Source: Syntrophaceae bacterium (GTDB taxonomy: Bacteria; Desulfobacterota; Desulfomonilia; Desulfomonilales; Desulfomonilaceae). From it: a stretch of DNA of 14,423 nt. Location: NCBI GenBank assembly GCA_014874425.1, contig JACWAG010000231.1, forward strand, positions 1 through 14,423, given 5' to 3'. Both the position numbers and the translations under genes were made by a program. Positions within the stretch are counted from its first letter, which is position 1. Every line of letters starts with the position of its first letter. This document shows positions 1 to 8,020 of this stretch, piece by piece. The notes beneath the pieces are model-generated. The model saw nothing but the letters and a program-made list of their open reading frames with translations. It did not search any database and had not been told where the DNA came from.

Positions 1-3000
1 ACCCGGGACGAAGCTGAAGTTGGAACCAAGATACTAGAATTGCTTTCGGCCAAGACAGGATATCCTTCAGAAATGCTTGATCCCGATCTAGACCTGGAAG
101 CTGATCTCGGAATTGATACGGTCAAGCAGGCTGAATTCATCACAGAAGTCAGGGAAACTTTTGGGATTCCTAGGATAGAAGGTCTTAAAATCGCTGATTT
201 CCCCACCATAAAGCACATTATAGGATTTGTGGTCGAAAAGGGATCTCATAAACCGTCGGATAAAGTTCCAGAAAAATTGGCTGATTCATCCAAAACAAAC
301 TTGAGTTCAGCCAAGATAAATGTTTACGAAGCAAAACTGGTCACCTTGAAGACTCGAAAAATCTCAACTATCCCTGCCGTAGATGAAGTGTTGGTTTTCC
401 GAGGTGAAGATTCTTTTGTAACAGATGTCCGAGAAGCGTTTGGCTCCATCCCTGTTACACAACTGCTCGATCCTGGTGAAATTCAGGCGCGAAACAAACG
501 TAGAATCGGAATGATCAACATTGCGACGCCATCTGATCTTAATTCCTCGTTAAATAACTCTTTTGAGCTATTTCGTACATTGGCTGCAACTTTTGATAAT
601 GGCCCAGCGTTTCTGGTAAATGTAGTCTCAGAAGATGGCGCTTGGGGCTTTGAGGCGCCCAAAGATACGGGTTACATTAGCGGGGCCATTACTGGAGCGG
701 CCAAATCATTTTCTAGGGAATACCCTCAAACCATATGCAAATGCCTGGATATTCACCCGGAAATCCTGGCGAAGAATGGTCCTGAAATTGTCTTCCGAAG
801 CCTGATTGAAGACTTTCCCCTTGAGACAGGTGTTAGTAGCGATCTCAAACTGCGAAGCGTAAGGTTTGCTCTTTCCCCGGGAATGGTCGAAACTTCCAAC
901 CCTGTTAGTCAGGGTGAGGTAATACTTGTAACCGGTGGCGCCAGAGGCATCACAGCGGAGTGCATTAAAGGAATCGCCACGCAGGTTCCTGTGACGTTTG
1001 TGATATTGGGAAGAACCACATTGTCGCCTCGATCCGAGTCCCTGTCAACCTACGGGCCCGAAGAATGGAACCAAGAAAAACTTAAGATAGTTGAGCGCCA
1101 CAAACGCGAAGGCAAGTCCCCTACCCCTGTGTCAGTAGAAAAGGAGCTTTCAAGACTCAGGAACGAGGGAGAAGTCTTTATAAACTTGAAAAAGCTCAGA
1201 AACTTTGGGTCTGAAGTCATTTATCGTGGGGTTGACATCACAGATCCGGGAGCGGTGGACAGGACTATTAATGAAATAGGTCGGCTTTGTGGTCGTGTGG
1301 ATGTGTTTGTCCATGGAGCGGGCATCGACATCAGCCGATCTCTCAGTTCTAAGACGATGGATCAAATAAGGCTGGTTTTCGACGTTAAGGTCGTAGGGGC
1401 AAGAAATATCCTTGCATCTTTAGAAAGGCTACAGCTTCCACCAAGACGAATTATAGGTTTTGGCAGCGTGGCCGGTAGATTTGGCAATATCGCGCAGATT
1501 GACTATTCAGCAGCCAATGACTCTCTCGCTCACCTGTTGCGTAGAATGGACGGAGACAATGAGGTCCGGGCGTCTATAATTGACTGGGCGCCTTGGGCCG
1601 AAGTAGGTATGGCTACCAGAGGAAGCGTTCAACAAAGCCTTGAAGGGGCTGGGATAGACTTCATTCCTCCGGAAAAAGGTGTGTCGGCTTTTATGCAGGA
1701 GTTAGCCAGATCGTCGGGCTCACCTGAAATTCTGGTGGCGGGAAAGCTTGGGCCTTTTGAAAAGGACGCATTTGTCATCCCTGGTGAACAATCAGAGAAA
1801 GTCTTTTTCTTGGCGGGGCAAAAAGCAACTATCGAGTCTTTGATCCCAGGTGAACATCTAAAGATGAAGATCGAACTCGATCCTTCTCACCCACTGCTTA
1901 ACGATCATCGAATCGAGCGAGCGGCCGTGTTCCCTGGAGCAGGCGGCATTGAGATTATGAGAAAAGCTGCGGAAATTCTTGATCCTTCCACGTCCGAAAT
2001 GGTGATTCAGAATGTTCGATTTATGAAGCCATTAAAGATATTCAAAAACGAGAAGTTCGAGGCTAAAGTTGATGTTTTTCGAGTTTCCGGTCCTGTGGTC
2101 AAATTTAAGGCCCATATATCCAGCAGTCTTCTGGATAAAGAAGGCAGACCTTTCGGAGAGCCAAGATTACATCACGAACTGTCTCTCGGTTCAGACGAAC
2201 CTGCTCATATTGATGTGCCGAATCAAAATTGGAAACAGGCTGTTTTTGTTCCGGAACAAGAGATTTACTCGGTATTTTTCCATGGTCCCGCCTTTCGATT
2301 CCTCGATTATGTGTCGGTTGCAGGAAACGGTAATGGAGTCCGCTTCCGATTCAAAGACACTGAACATAGGCCAGATATGTTTCCGGATATTATTCCAGCG
2401 GCAATCGAAACAGCTTTTCAGGCTGGAGCTGCGTTCGGACTTGAATCTTACGGGGTAATACCGTTACCTGTCGGAATAGAACAGATTGTGATTCTAAAGC
2501 CAAACGGCACACCTACTCATGGAGTTGTAATTCCGACCAACATAATTTCAAAACCTGGGACAGACGTTCGTACTAAGATTCGGTTTGACGGAATTCTTAG
2601 CGAAGCCGACGGGACTCCTGTGATTCTCATGAAAGGTTTTGAGATGGTGGAGTTAAAAACTGTAGATTCTTTTCCAAACAGGATCTTTGAAGAAATGTCT
2701 CCTGTTGATGAGCTTCCCGACGAGCTGGAAAAGGATTCAGAATCAGCCAAACTATTTGTGGATGGTGACAGCACGTCTTATCTCGCAAATGCGACCCCCA
2801 AAAGACGCAAGGAATGGATTGCGGGACGGATTATTATGAGGAGAGCCTTGACGCGTTTGCTCTCAAACAACGGTAATGCCCAATATAAGGACAAACTCGT
2901 AAGGATACTTTCTGACGATCTCGGGAAACCCACCGTAAGTTTCTCGGACGATTCCGATTTGGAATTTGCGGCAGTGACGGTATCTCACTCCAACGGTCTT

Positions 3001-3381
3001 GTAATGGGTTCAGCCGTAGCAACCAAAGCGTTTCAGGGAATTGGAATAGATATAGAAAAAGTTGAAAAGCGCAGTCGCGGCTGGGGAAGCGATTATTTCT
3101 CCGATTCAGAAATTGAACTGGCTAATGGATCAGAAGATCGAGCACGTCAGTTGACTCGGATTTGGAGCCTGAAAGAAGCCAGCCTAAAAGCGCTGGGTGT
3201 CGGCTTACGCTATGACCTGAGAGATATTAACGTTGTTTCACTCGAAAAATGCGGCAGGGCAAGGTTAGAATTTCAAAATGAGGCTGGTAATTTCGTGCGT
3301 GATAATGGTTTTCAATCCATTGAGGCTCGTGTGGAGGACATGGGCGATGTAGTTGTGGCCAGGGCTTTGATAAGACGCTAG
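1..3381 (+). CDS. Polyketide/secondary-lipid synthase, C-terminal part (ACP-KR-DH-PPTase), 5' end outside window
   Basis: The reading frame is open from base 1, so the start lies to the left and the TTG at 40 is internal. Numbered from the first codon, 1126 residues are visible. An acyl carrier domain (about 1-75) has the motif LGIDTVKQAE with Thr40 where the phosphopantetheine serine normally sits. A structural, cofactor-free KR half follows (about 95-295), then a catalytic NADPH ketoreductase (about 304-590) with TGGARGIT at 311-318, Ser489, Tyr502 and Asn506. A double-hotdog dehydratase-like region (about 620-890) has HPLLNDH at 630-636 and HGPAF at 761-765. A Sfp-type phosphopantetheinyl transferase ends the protein, with GID at 1015-1017 and W1055-x2-KEA-x2-K1063. 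The missing N-terminus probably carries KS and AT domains (inferred from family architecture). The order resembles enediyne and PUFA-type synthases; the product cannot be read from sequence. Confidence 0.88.
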   Translation, partial: TRDEAEVGTKILELLSAKTGYPSEMLDPDLDLEADLGIDTVKQAEFITEVRETFGIPRIEGLKIADFPTIKHIIGFVVEKGSHKPSDKVPEKLADSSKTNLSSAKINVYEAKLVTLKTRKISTIPAVDEVLVFRGEDSFVTDVREAFGSIPVTQLLDPGEIQARNKRRIGMINIATPSDLNSSLNNSFELFRTLAATFDNGPAFLVNVVSEDGAWGFEAPKDTGYISGAITGAAKSFSREYPQTICKCLDIHPEILAKNGPEIVFRSLIEDFPLETGVSSDLKLRSVRFALSPGMVETSNPVSQGEVILVTGGARGITAECIKGIATQVPVTFVILGRTTLSPRSESLSTYGPEEWNQEKLKIVERHKREGKSPTPVSVEKELSRLRNEGEVFINLKKLRNFGSEVIYRGVDITDPGAVDRTINEIGRLCGRVDVFVHGAGIDISRSLSSKTMDQIRLVFDVKVVGARNILASLERLQLPPRRIIGFGSVAGRFGNIAQIDYSAANDSLAHLLRRMDGDNEVRASIIDWAPWAEVGMATRGSVQQSLEGAGIDFIPPEKGVSAFMQELARSSGSPEILVAGKLGPFEKDAFVIPGEQSEKVFFLAGQKATIESLIPGEHLKMKIELDPSHPLLNDHRIERAAVFPGAGGIEIMRKAAEILDPSTSEMVIQNVRFMKPLKIFKNEKFEAKVDVFRVSGPVVKFKAHISSSLLDKEGRPFGEPRLHHELSLGSDEPAHIDVPNQNWKQAVFVPEQEIYSVFFHGPAFRFLDYVSVAGNGNGVRFRFKDTEHRPDMFPDIIPAAIETAFQAGAAFGLESYGVIPLPVGIEQIVILKPNGTPTHGVVIPTNIISKPGTDVRTKIRFDGILSEADGTPVILMKGFEMVELKTVDSFPNRIFEEMSPVDELPDELEKDSESAKLFVDGDSTSYLANATPKRRKEWIAGRIIMRRALTRLLSNNGNAQYKDKLVRILSDDLGKPTVSFSDDSDLEFAAVTVSHSNGLVMGSAVATKAFQGIGIDIEKVEKRSRGWGSDYFSDSEIELANGSEDRARQLTRIWSLKEASLKALGVGLRYDLRDINVVSLEKCGRARLEFQNEAGNFVRDNGFQSIEARVEDMGDVVVARALIRR

Positions 3382-3404
3382 ATTATATGATTGATGATTT
3401 TCGT

Positions 3405-3437
3405 GCCATGATAAGAATTGTTTTCTGCATGGCTTTG
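3405..3437 (+). terminator. Weak candidate hairpin terminator after the synthase gene
   Basis: GCCATG (3405-3410) and CATGGC (3428-3433) form a 6-bp stem. An inner AGAA/TTCT pairing (3414-3417 with 3423-3426) encloses a small loop. Only a short TTT follows, so this is at best a weak intrinsic terminator. It lies 24 bases past the stop codon, in the gap before the sensor gene. Confidence 0.25.
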
Positions 3438-3464
3438 ATACATAATTAACTATTGATGTGTTAT
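3435..3464 (+). promoter_or_regulatory. Possible sigma70-type promoter for the sensor/prenyl synthase pair
   Basis: TTGATA (3435-3440) is followed after 18 bases by TGTTAT (3459-3464). These match the -35 consensus at five of six and the -10 consensus at four of six positions. The site falls in the 146-base gap before the sensor gene, where a promoter would be expected, but the region is AT-rich and chance matches are common. Confidence 0.3.
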
Positions 3465-3527
3465 CCTTTAGGAAGCCATTCAAAATCTGTTTTCGGTCCA
3501 GCCGGTTAGGTATTCGAGTTATGCCGG

Positions 3528-6188
3528 TTGGGCCTACCGAATTGCCTCTTTATGCCGAATTACGCTTTGAGCCCTTTTCCAGATAAAGATATCAGGGACC
3601 ATCTGCCGGCGCCTCTGAGGCGCTTGGCCTATGAAAAAGATGTAGTCCATGAATTTGAGCAAGGCTCCCTCATTCTGGATAAGGAAACATCGGCAAATCA
3701 CGTCGCATATCTGATTTCCGGATCTGCCAGCGTTGTCTTACGCAATGAAGACAACGAAAGGATATCAGTCGATACTCGCGGACAAGGAGACATCTTCGGG
3801 GGTATAGAGTTTTTTACAGGCGTTCCATGGAAATCCGATACGGGTCTTGTGGCGGAAGAGCCTGTAACAGCTTTGATCATTTCATCGGAAGACTTTGAAA
3901 AACTTATACGTGAAAATCCCGATTTTATCGTAGGCCTGACCAAAAACCTTGTTCGTAAAATAATGTCTCTCGATAGGCTTATGCTCAGAAGCAAGCTGAA
4001 GAGACGAACGCTCCATTCTCTTATTAGCCAGGAATATCAAATATTTCCAGATTATGTAATTGGGGAGCATGTAAAGAACAGCCTGTCTAAGAATATAGAA
4101 CACCTTGCAGAATCCGACGGTCCAGCGTTGGTGATAGGTGAAAGTGGGGTAGGCAAAGAGATCATTGCCTATCAGATGTACAAGATGAGTCCACACGGTA
4201 AGGAGGTTTTTTTAGTCCTAGACTTGCACAGGGCTTCCGACAGTTGGCTTTCGAGCCCATTAGAAGACCCAAACGACTCCAACGAAGATTCCTTAACCCA
4301 AAAACAACTAAAGCTTCTCTTCGGATTTGAAGAAGTCGTACGTGACGGCGGTACAAAAGAAACCCCAGGTTACTTTGAACTGAGCGAAGATGGGACCCTT
4401 CTAATCCGTGGCATCGAGAAACTTACCCCAATATGTCAGATGAAACTGATGGAGGCCATTGTTACCGACACGTTCAGGCGTCATGGAGGAATTGCCCAAT
4501 TCCCGGCCAAAGTCCGCCTGATAGCTACGACAAGGCTGGCCCCTCGACAAATTACTTTGGAAGACCATCCTCTAATCTTTGGTCTCTTGCAGCGATCCAT
4601 AACAATACCACCTCTTAGGGACAGACGTGGTGAAATTCCGGGCCTAATCCAACATTACCTGACAAAATATCAGGCTGAACTTAATAGGAATTTAGGCGAT
4701 GTGCCTGAGGAAACACTTAAGACGCTTCTTAATTATTCCTGGCCTGGAAACGATTTGGAACTCGCAAATACTCTGAAGCGGGCCATTCTGGTTTGCGAAG
4801 CTGGCGTTCTAAAACCTCAGGATATATATTTTGACTTGAAGCGGGTCCAAGGAACAAAGAAGTTCAATCTTTTCAAATTCTCGTTCATTAAAAAGGCTTT
4901 CTTGAGTCCATTGTACCCGGCGTCACTACAAAGTGCGGCCACCCCATTCTTTTTTCTTATATTATTATTCCTTTTCCTTGGTCCATCCGATCCGATGAAC
5001 AATCCTGCCGCTCTTATTAGTTGGGCCCTTGGTTGGCCCATCCTGATTGTGGGGTCACTCCTTTGGGCGAGATTCTGGTGTTCCGTATGTCCGATTGGAG
5101 TGATAGCAAACATGGCTAAAAGAATTTTGTCTTTTGAAAAACCTTTCCCCACATTCCTCAAAAGGCATTCGGATTTTCTAATAGCCGGAGCGGTCCTTTT
5201 TGTGATCTGGTTTGAAACCGCGACAAACATCAGGAATTCCCCGGCAAAACTTGGGCTGCTCCTACTTGCGATGCTACTGTCAGCAATCCTCGTGTCCATC
5301 GTCTATGAACGACAATCCTGGTGTCTCTACCTTTGTGGGCTAGGCGGGATGGTTGGGGTCCTTTCCAAGACATCTTTTCTTGAGTTGCGCGCTAACAGCG
5401 CCATATGCATCGCCGAGTGTTCTTCTAATGAATGTTATGTCGGCACAGCGGACAATGTAGGTTGCCAGTTTGGACATGCCGGTCCACGACTCCGGAGCAA
5501 CCGGGTTTGCAGACTCTGTGGACAATGTGTGAAAAACTGCCCTCACTCAGCTATAATGCTTAATTTGCGTCCACCTGGAGAGGAGATCTGGCAACTTAGC
5601 CAGAGGCATGCGGGCACAGCTTTCCTGGTCTTGGGGATGATCGGTGGTCTGTTTAGTGAGATGGTGAGCAAGATGCCGGAATATCACTCTCTTGCTTCTG
5701 GGGCGCCACTGTCGCCCGTATTTTTTTTCACACTGGTATTTTTTACTATCATCATTAGCCTTAATTTGATGACGCTGGCGTCCGCTCAAATATCACGCCA
5801 AATGTTCGGAGACAGTCTCAGGCAGAACTACGCCCGATTCGGTCTCGCTCTATTACCACTAACCCTGGCCTGCTTTACAGCTTTTCATGTTTACTATCTT
5901 ATTAACCTTGGCGTGCAGATACCCATTCTTATCAGCAGGTACTTCGACATTGAGATCTTGCGAAGTCTGATAATTACGGTTGAGCCTAATACCACTAGAT
6001 TGATTCAATATTCTGTAATCTTTGTTGGGTTGGTTTGGACCTTGGTAACCGATTTCAAATTGGGACAGTGGAGTGACAAGTCATGGTCCAAGAAGCTGAT
6101 TGGTTTGGCCCCTCACGCTTTCGTGGGTTTGACAATTTCGGTTTTGATGGTTAAGGCCATCAACGCGTTTTTCTATAATATTCGTTAA
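3528..6188 (+). CDS. Membrane polyferredoxin sensor: CRP-like domain + degenerate sigma-54 AAA+ domain + NapH/NosR-type 4Fe-4S module
   Basis: Three modules are fused in 886 residues. Residues about 25-150 have the cyclic-nucleotide-binding (CRP/FNR) fold, but the pocket reads FGG rather than FGE and lacks the usual arginine. Residues about 175-440 follow a sigma-54 activator AAA+ domain: Walker A GESGVGKE at 204-211, VRLIATT at 329-335, PPLRDRR, and WPGN at 405-408. Walker B acids are replaced by Arg294-Gly295, the GAFTGA loop is absent, and there is no helix-turn-helix. From about 469 come nine likely membrane helices with C518-x2-C521-P, C599-x3-C603, Cys 627/631/636/646 and a ferredoxin motif C661-x2-C664-x2-C667-x3-C671-P. 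All Cys groups are predicted cytoplasmic. It probably links a membrane redox state to a cytoplasmic response (inferred). The start is TTG; ATG at 3552 is the alternative and neither has a strong ribosome-binding site. Confidence 0.85.
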   Translation: MGLPNCLFMPNYALSPFPDKDIRDHLPAPLRRLAYEKDVVHEFEQGSLILDKETSANHVAYLISGSASVVLRNEDNERISVDTRGQGDIFGGIEFFTGVPWKSDTGLVAEEPVTALIISSEDFEKLIRENPDFIVGLTKNLVRKIMSLDRLMLRSKLKRRTLHSLISQEYQIFPDYVIGEHVKNSLSKNIEHLAESDGPALVIGESGVGKEIIAYQMYKMSPHGKEVFLVLDLHRASDSWLSSPLEDPNDSNEDSLTQKQLKLLFGFEEVVRDGGTKETPGYFELSEDGTLLIRGIEKLTPICQMKLMEAIVTDTFRRHGGIAQFPAKVRLIATTRLAPRQITLEDHPLIFGLLQRSITIPPLRDRRGEIPGLIQHYLTKYQAELNRNLGDVPEETLKTLLNYSWPGNDLELANTLKRAILVCEAGVLKPQDIYFDLKRVQGTKKFNLFKFSFIKKAFLSPLYPASLQSAATPFFFLILLFLFLGPSDPMNNPAALISWALGWPILIVGSLLWARFWCSVCPIGVIANMAKRILSFEKPFPTFLKRHSDFLIAGAVLFVIWFETATNIRNSPAKLGLLLLAMLLSAILVSIVYERQSWCLYLCGLGGMVGVLSKTSFLELRANSAICIAECSSNECYVGTADNVGCQFGHAGPRLRSNRVCRLCGQCVKNCPHSAIMLNLRPPGEEIWQLSQRHAGTAFLVLGMIGGLFSEMVSKMPEYHSLASGAPLSPVFFFTLVFFTIIISLNLMTLASAQISRQMFGDSLRQNYARFGLALLPLTLACFTAFHVYYLINLGVQIPILISRYFDIEILRSLIITVEPNTTRLIQYSVIFVGLVWTLVTDFKLGQWSDKSWSKKLIGLAPHAFVGLTISVLMVKAINAFFYNIR

Positions 6189-6201
6189 TGTAAATGCTTC
6201 C

Positions 6202-6208
6202 GGAGAAG
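6202..6208 (+). promoter_or_regulatory. Ribosome-binding site fixing the TTG start of the prenyl synthase
   Basis: GGAGAAG (6202-6208) has its GGAG core seven bases before the TTG at 6213. This supports TTG as the true start of the polyprenyl synthase, since no in-frame ATG follows until codon 11. Confidence 0.6.
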
Positions 6209-6212
6209 AATT

Positions 6213-7178
6213 TTGGACCTTTTAGAGTCAATACAAGCCACGATGGAAAAACTTGAACAGGAACTGATTCAGCAACTAAAAAGCAGGGTTCCGGTCGCTT
6301 TTGAAATTGGCGCACATATAATGAACAGCGGTGGGAAGAGAGTCAGACCGCAGTTGACCGTTATTTCAGCGCGAATCGGGGGATACACCGGCATGGGCGC
6401 TATTACCCTCTCAGGAGCGATAGAATGTATACATACAGCTACATTACTTCATGATGATGTCGTAGACTCGGCTGACACGCGTCGAGGGAGACCATCCGCA
6501 AACACACTGTGGTCAAACGAAATGTGCGTTTTGGCTGGGGATTTCATACTTGCCAAGGCCTTTTCGGCGTTGACTTCGCTTAATAATCTGAGAATTTTGG
6601 AAATTGTCTCCCGAACTACGGAAAGATTGAGTGAGGGTGAACTTTTTCAGATGATGAACATAGGCAACATGAATTTTACGGAAGCGGATTATCTCCAGGT
6701 AATCGCCGACAAAACCGCTGTGCTTATGGAAGCCGCGTGCAGGGGCGGATCTATTTTGGGTGGTCTTGATTCCATTCAGGAAGATGCTTTGGCCCAGTTT
6801 GGTTTTAACCTCGGAGTAGCGTTTCAGATGACCGATGATGTGATAGATTACAGGTCGGACAAAGAAACGATGGGTAAGAACCCAGGCAAAGACATGGAGG
6901 AAGGGAAATTGACTCTGCCCATGATTGCGGCGCTGAAAAGGGCTACCGTGGATGAAAAAACCAAGGTCAAGGCTATGATTTCGACAGGAGTAGTGACCAA
7001 CGAAGACCTGGAATGGGTCAGAGAGTTTCTTAATCGGAGAGACGGTATATCAGAGACACTACTTAAAAGTCGTGAGTATTTAACTAACGCTGTGGAATGT
7101 CTTGCCATGTTTCCGGATTCGTACGAGAAAAGAGCGCTGATCAGGCTTTCAGATAAAATATTACATCGAACATATTGA
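6213..7178 (+). CDS. Polyprenyl diphosphate synthase, long-chain trans type (IspB/HepT family)
   Basis: This enzyme condenses isopentenyl diphosphate onto an allylic diphosphate to build a long all-trans isoprenoid, usually the side chain of menaquinone or ubiquinone, in the cytoplasm. Both aspartate-rich motifs that bind Mg-diphosphate are intact: DDVVD at 81-85 and DDVID at 208-212. The GGKRVRP motif near the N-terminus and the length (321 residues) are normal for the family. The fifth residue before the first motif is Ala76, a small residue that in this family allows products longer than farnesyl or geranylgeranyl diphosphate. The gap of 24 bases behind the polyferredoxin sensor suggests co-transcription. 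The exact chain length cannot be read from sequence. Confidence 0.93.
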   Translation: MDLLESIQATMEKLEQELIQQLKSRVPVAFEIGAHIMNSGGKRVRPQLTVISARIGGYTGMGAITLSGAIECIHTATLLHDDVVDSADTRRGRPSANTLWSNEMCVLAGDFILAKAFSALTSLNNLRILEIVSRTTERLSEGELFQMMNIGNMNFTEADYLQVIADKTAVLMEAACRGGSILGGLDSIQEDALAQFGFNLGVAFQMTDDVIDYRSDKETMGKNPGKDMEEGKLTLPMIAALKRATVDEKTKVKAMISTGVVTNEDLEWVREFLNRRDGISETLLKSREYLTNAVECLAMFPDSYEKRALIRLSDKILHRTY

Positions 7179-7186
7179 GCCATTTC

Positions 7187-7215
7187 TTGACATAACTGTG
7201 TTGGATTGATAAACA
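7187..7215 (+). promoter_or_regulatory. Predicted sigma70-type promoter for the BamD-like gene
   Basis: A perfect -35 TTGACA (7187-7192) is followed after exactly 17 bases by TAAACA (7210-7215), a -10 with three consensus matches. It sits in the 73-base gap before the lipoprotein gene and would give a leader of about 30 bases, so the lipoprotein may be transcribed apart from the prenyl synthase. Confidence 0.45.
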
Positions 7216-7251
7216 GCGCAATAAGCCATAATTTTGTGAGGATATTCTAGA

Positions 7252-7905
7252 GTGACTTCCCTCGTTCGCTTTTTGTTGGTGGCTCTTCTTGCAATTTTGT
7301 TATCGGGTTGCCCTTCCTGGTGGACATCCGATGTGAAAGAGAAAAGTCCGACCCCTGAGGAATTGTTCAGTCAGGGACAAGACAAAATAAAGCAGAAGAA
7401 ATATGAAGAAGGTGTAAATATTCTTGAACGTTTAAAATCAGCTTATCCCGAATTCAAACAAATGCCCCAGGTTTATCTGGCAATAGCCGATTCCTTTTAC
7501 GATCAGAATTCGTATGACAAAGCCATCGCCCGTTACTTGCAATTCCTCGAACTATACCCGGGCGATAAAGAAGCTTCGAGAGCAAGGTATCAAATAGGCA
7601 TGGCCTATTTTAAGCAAATAAAAGGCACCGATCTTGACAATACTGTAGTAAAACAGGCCATTAGGGCTTTCAAAGCTGTTTCGGAAGCGCAGACCCCTGG
7701 AGAATGGGGCAAAAAAGCTGAAGAAAAGACCCGTGAATGTGAGAGGAAACTAGCGGAAAAAGAATTGTACAAGGCAAGGTCCTACATAAGTCTAGGTAAT
7801 TATAAAGCGGCCCGGCTCGCGACTCAACGTGTTTTGGACCAGTACCCGAAATTGGGGCTGGACGATGAAGCCAAGAACCTTCTTGAGCGTATCAAAAATA
7901 AGTAA
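7252..7905 (+). CDS. bamD: BamD-like outer-membrane assembly lipoprotein
   Basis: This is a 217-residue lipoprotein with a short N-terminal membrane signal and lipobox LLSGC, with lipidation expected at Cys20. The body is tetratricopeptide-like helical repeats, visible around EELFSQGQDKIKQKKYEEG, QVYLAIADSFYDQNSYDKA, and ASRARYQIGMAYFKQI, ending in a last repeat near SYISLGNYKAARLATQRVL. This is the BamD/YfiO layout: an inner-leaflet outer-membrane lipoprotein that works with BamA to insert beta-barrel proteins. The start is GTG with GAGG ten bases upstream. Bacteria of this type often carry several similar TPR lipoproteins, so the exact role within the BAM complex is less certain than the family. 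Confidence 0.82.
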   Translation: MTSLVRFLLVALLAILLSGCPSWWTSDVKEKSPTPEELFSQGQDKIKQKKYEEGVNILERLKSAYPEFKQMPQVYLAIADSFYDQNSYDKAIARYLQFLELYPGDKEASRARYQIGMAYFKQIKGTDLDNTVVKQAIRAFKAVSEAQTPGEWGKKAEEKTRECERKLAEKELYKARSYISLGNYKAARLATQRVLDQYPKLGLDDEAKNLLERIKNK

Positions 7906-8009
7906 TTCCTGCCGTTTGTTACCACCTATCTGTTTTTTAGACGTGAAGGTCTGTGACTGAAGGCGTAGTCCGATTCCTTGGGGATTTTGCGGATGCGTCA
8001 CCCTGGATT

Positions 8010-8013
8010 GGAG
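8010..8013 (+). promoter_or_regulatory. Ribosome-binding site choosing between two adjacent ATG codons
   Basis: GGAG (8010-8013) lies four bases before the ATG at 8018 and seven before the in-frame ATG at 8021. The second spacing is closer to optimal, so 8021 is preferred as the dehydrogenase start. Confidence 0.5.
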
Positions 8014-8020
8014 ACAAATG

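Noticed and set aside
40..42. TTG as start codon of the left-edge synthase gene
   Set aside because: The frame is open to base 1 and the residues before the TTG continue a normal acyl carrier domain, so the codon is internal.
5022..5040. Inverted repeat TGGGCC/GGCCCA
   Set aside because: It lies within the second membrane helix of the sensor gene, where Trp-Ala-Leu-Gly-Trp-Pro codons explain the pattern.
4817..5299. Antisense open frame of 160 codons
   Set aside because: It lies opposite the membrane part of the sensor gene, has no recognisable domain, and overlaps a coding strand with clear motifs.
7906..8020. Possible riboswitch or small RNA in the gap before the UDP-glucose dehydrogenase
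   Set aside because: I could not find a stable conserved-looking stem or a known riboswitch core in these 115 bases.
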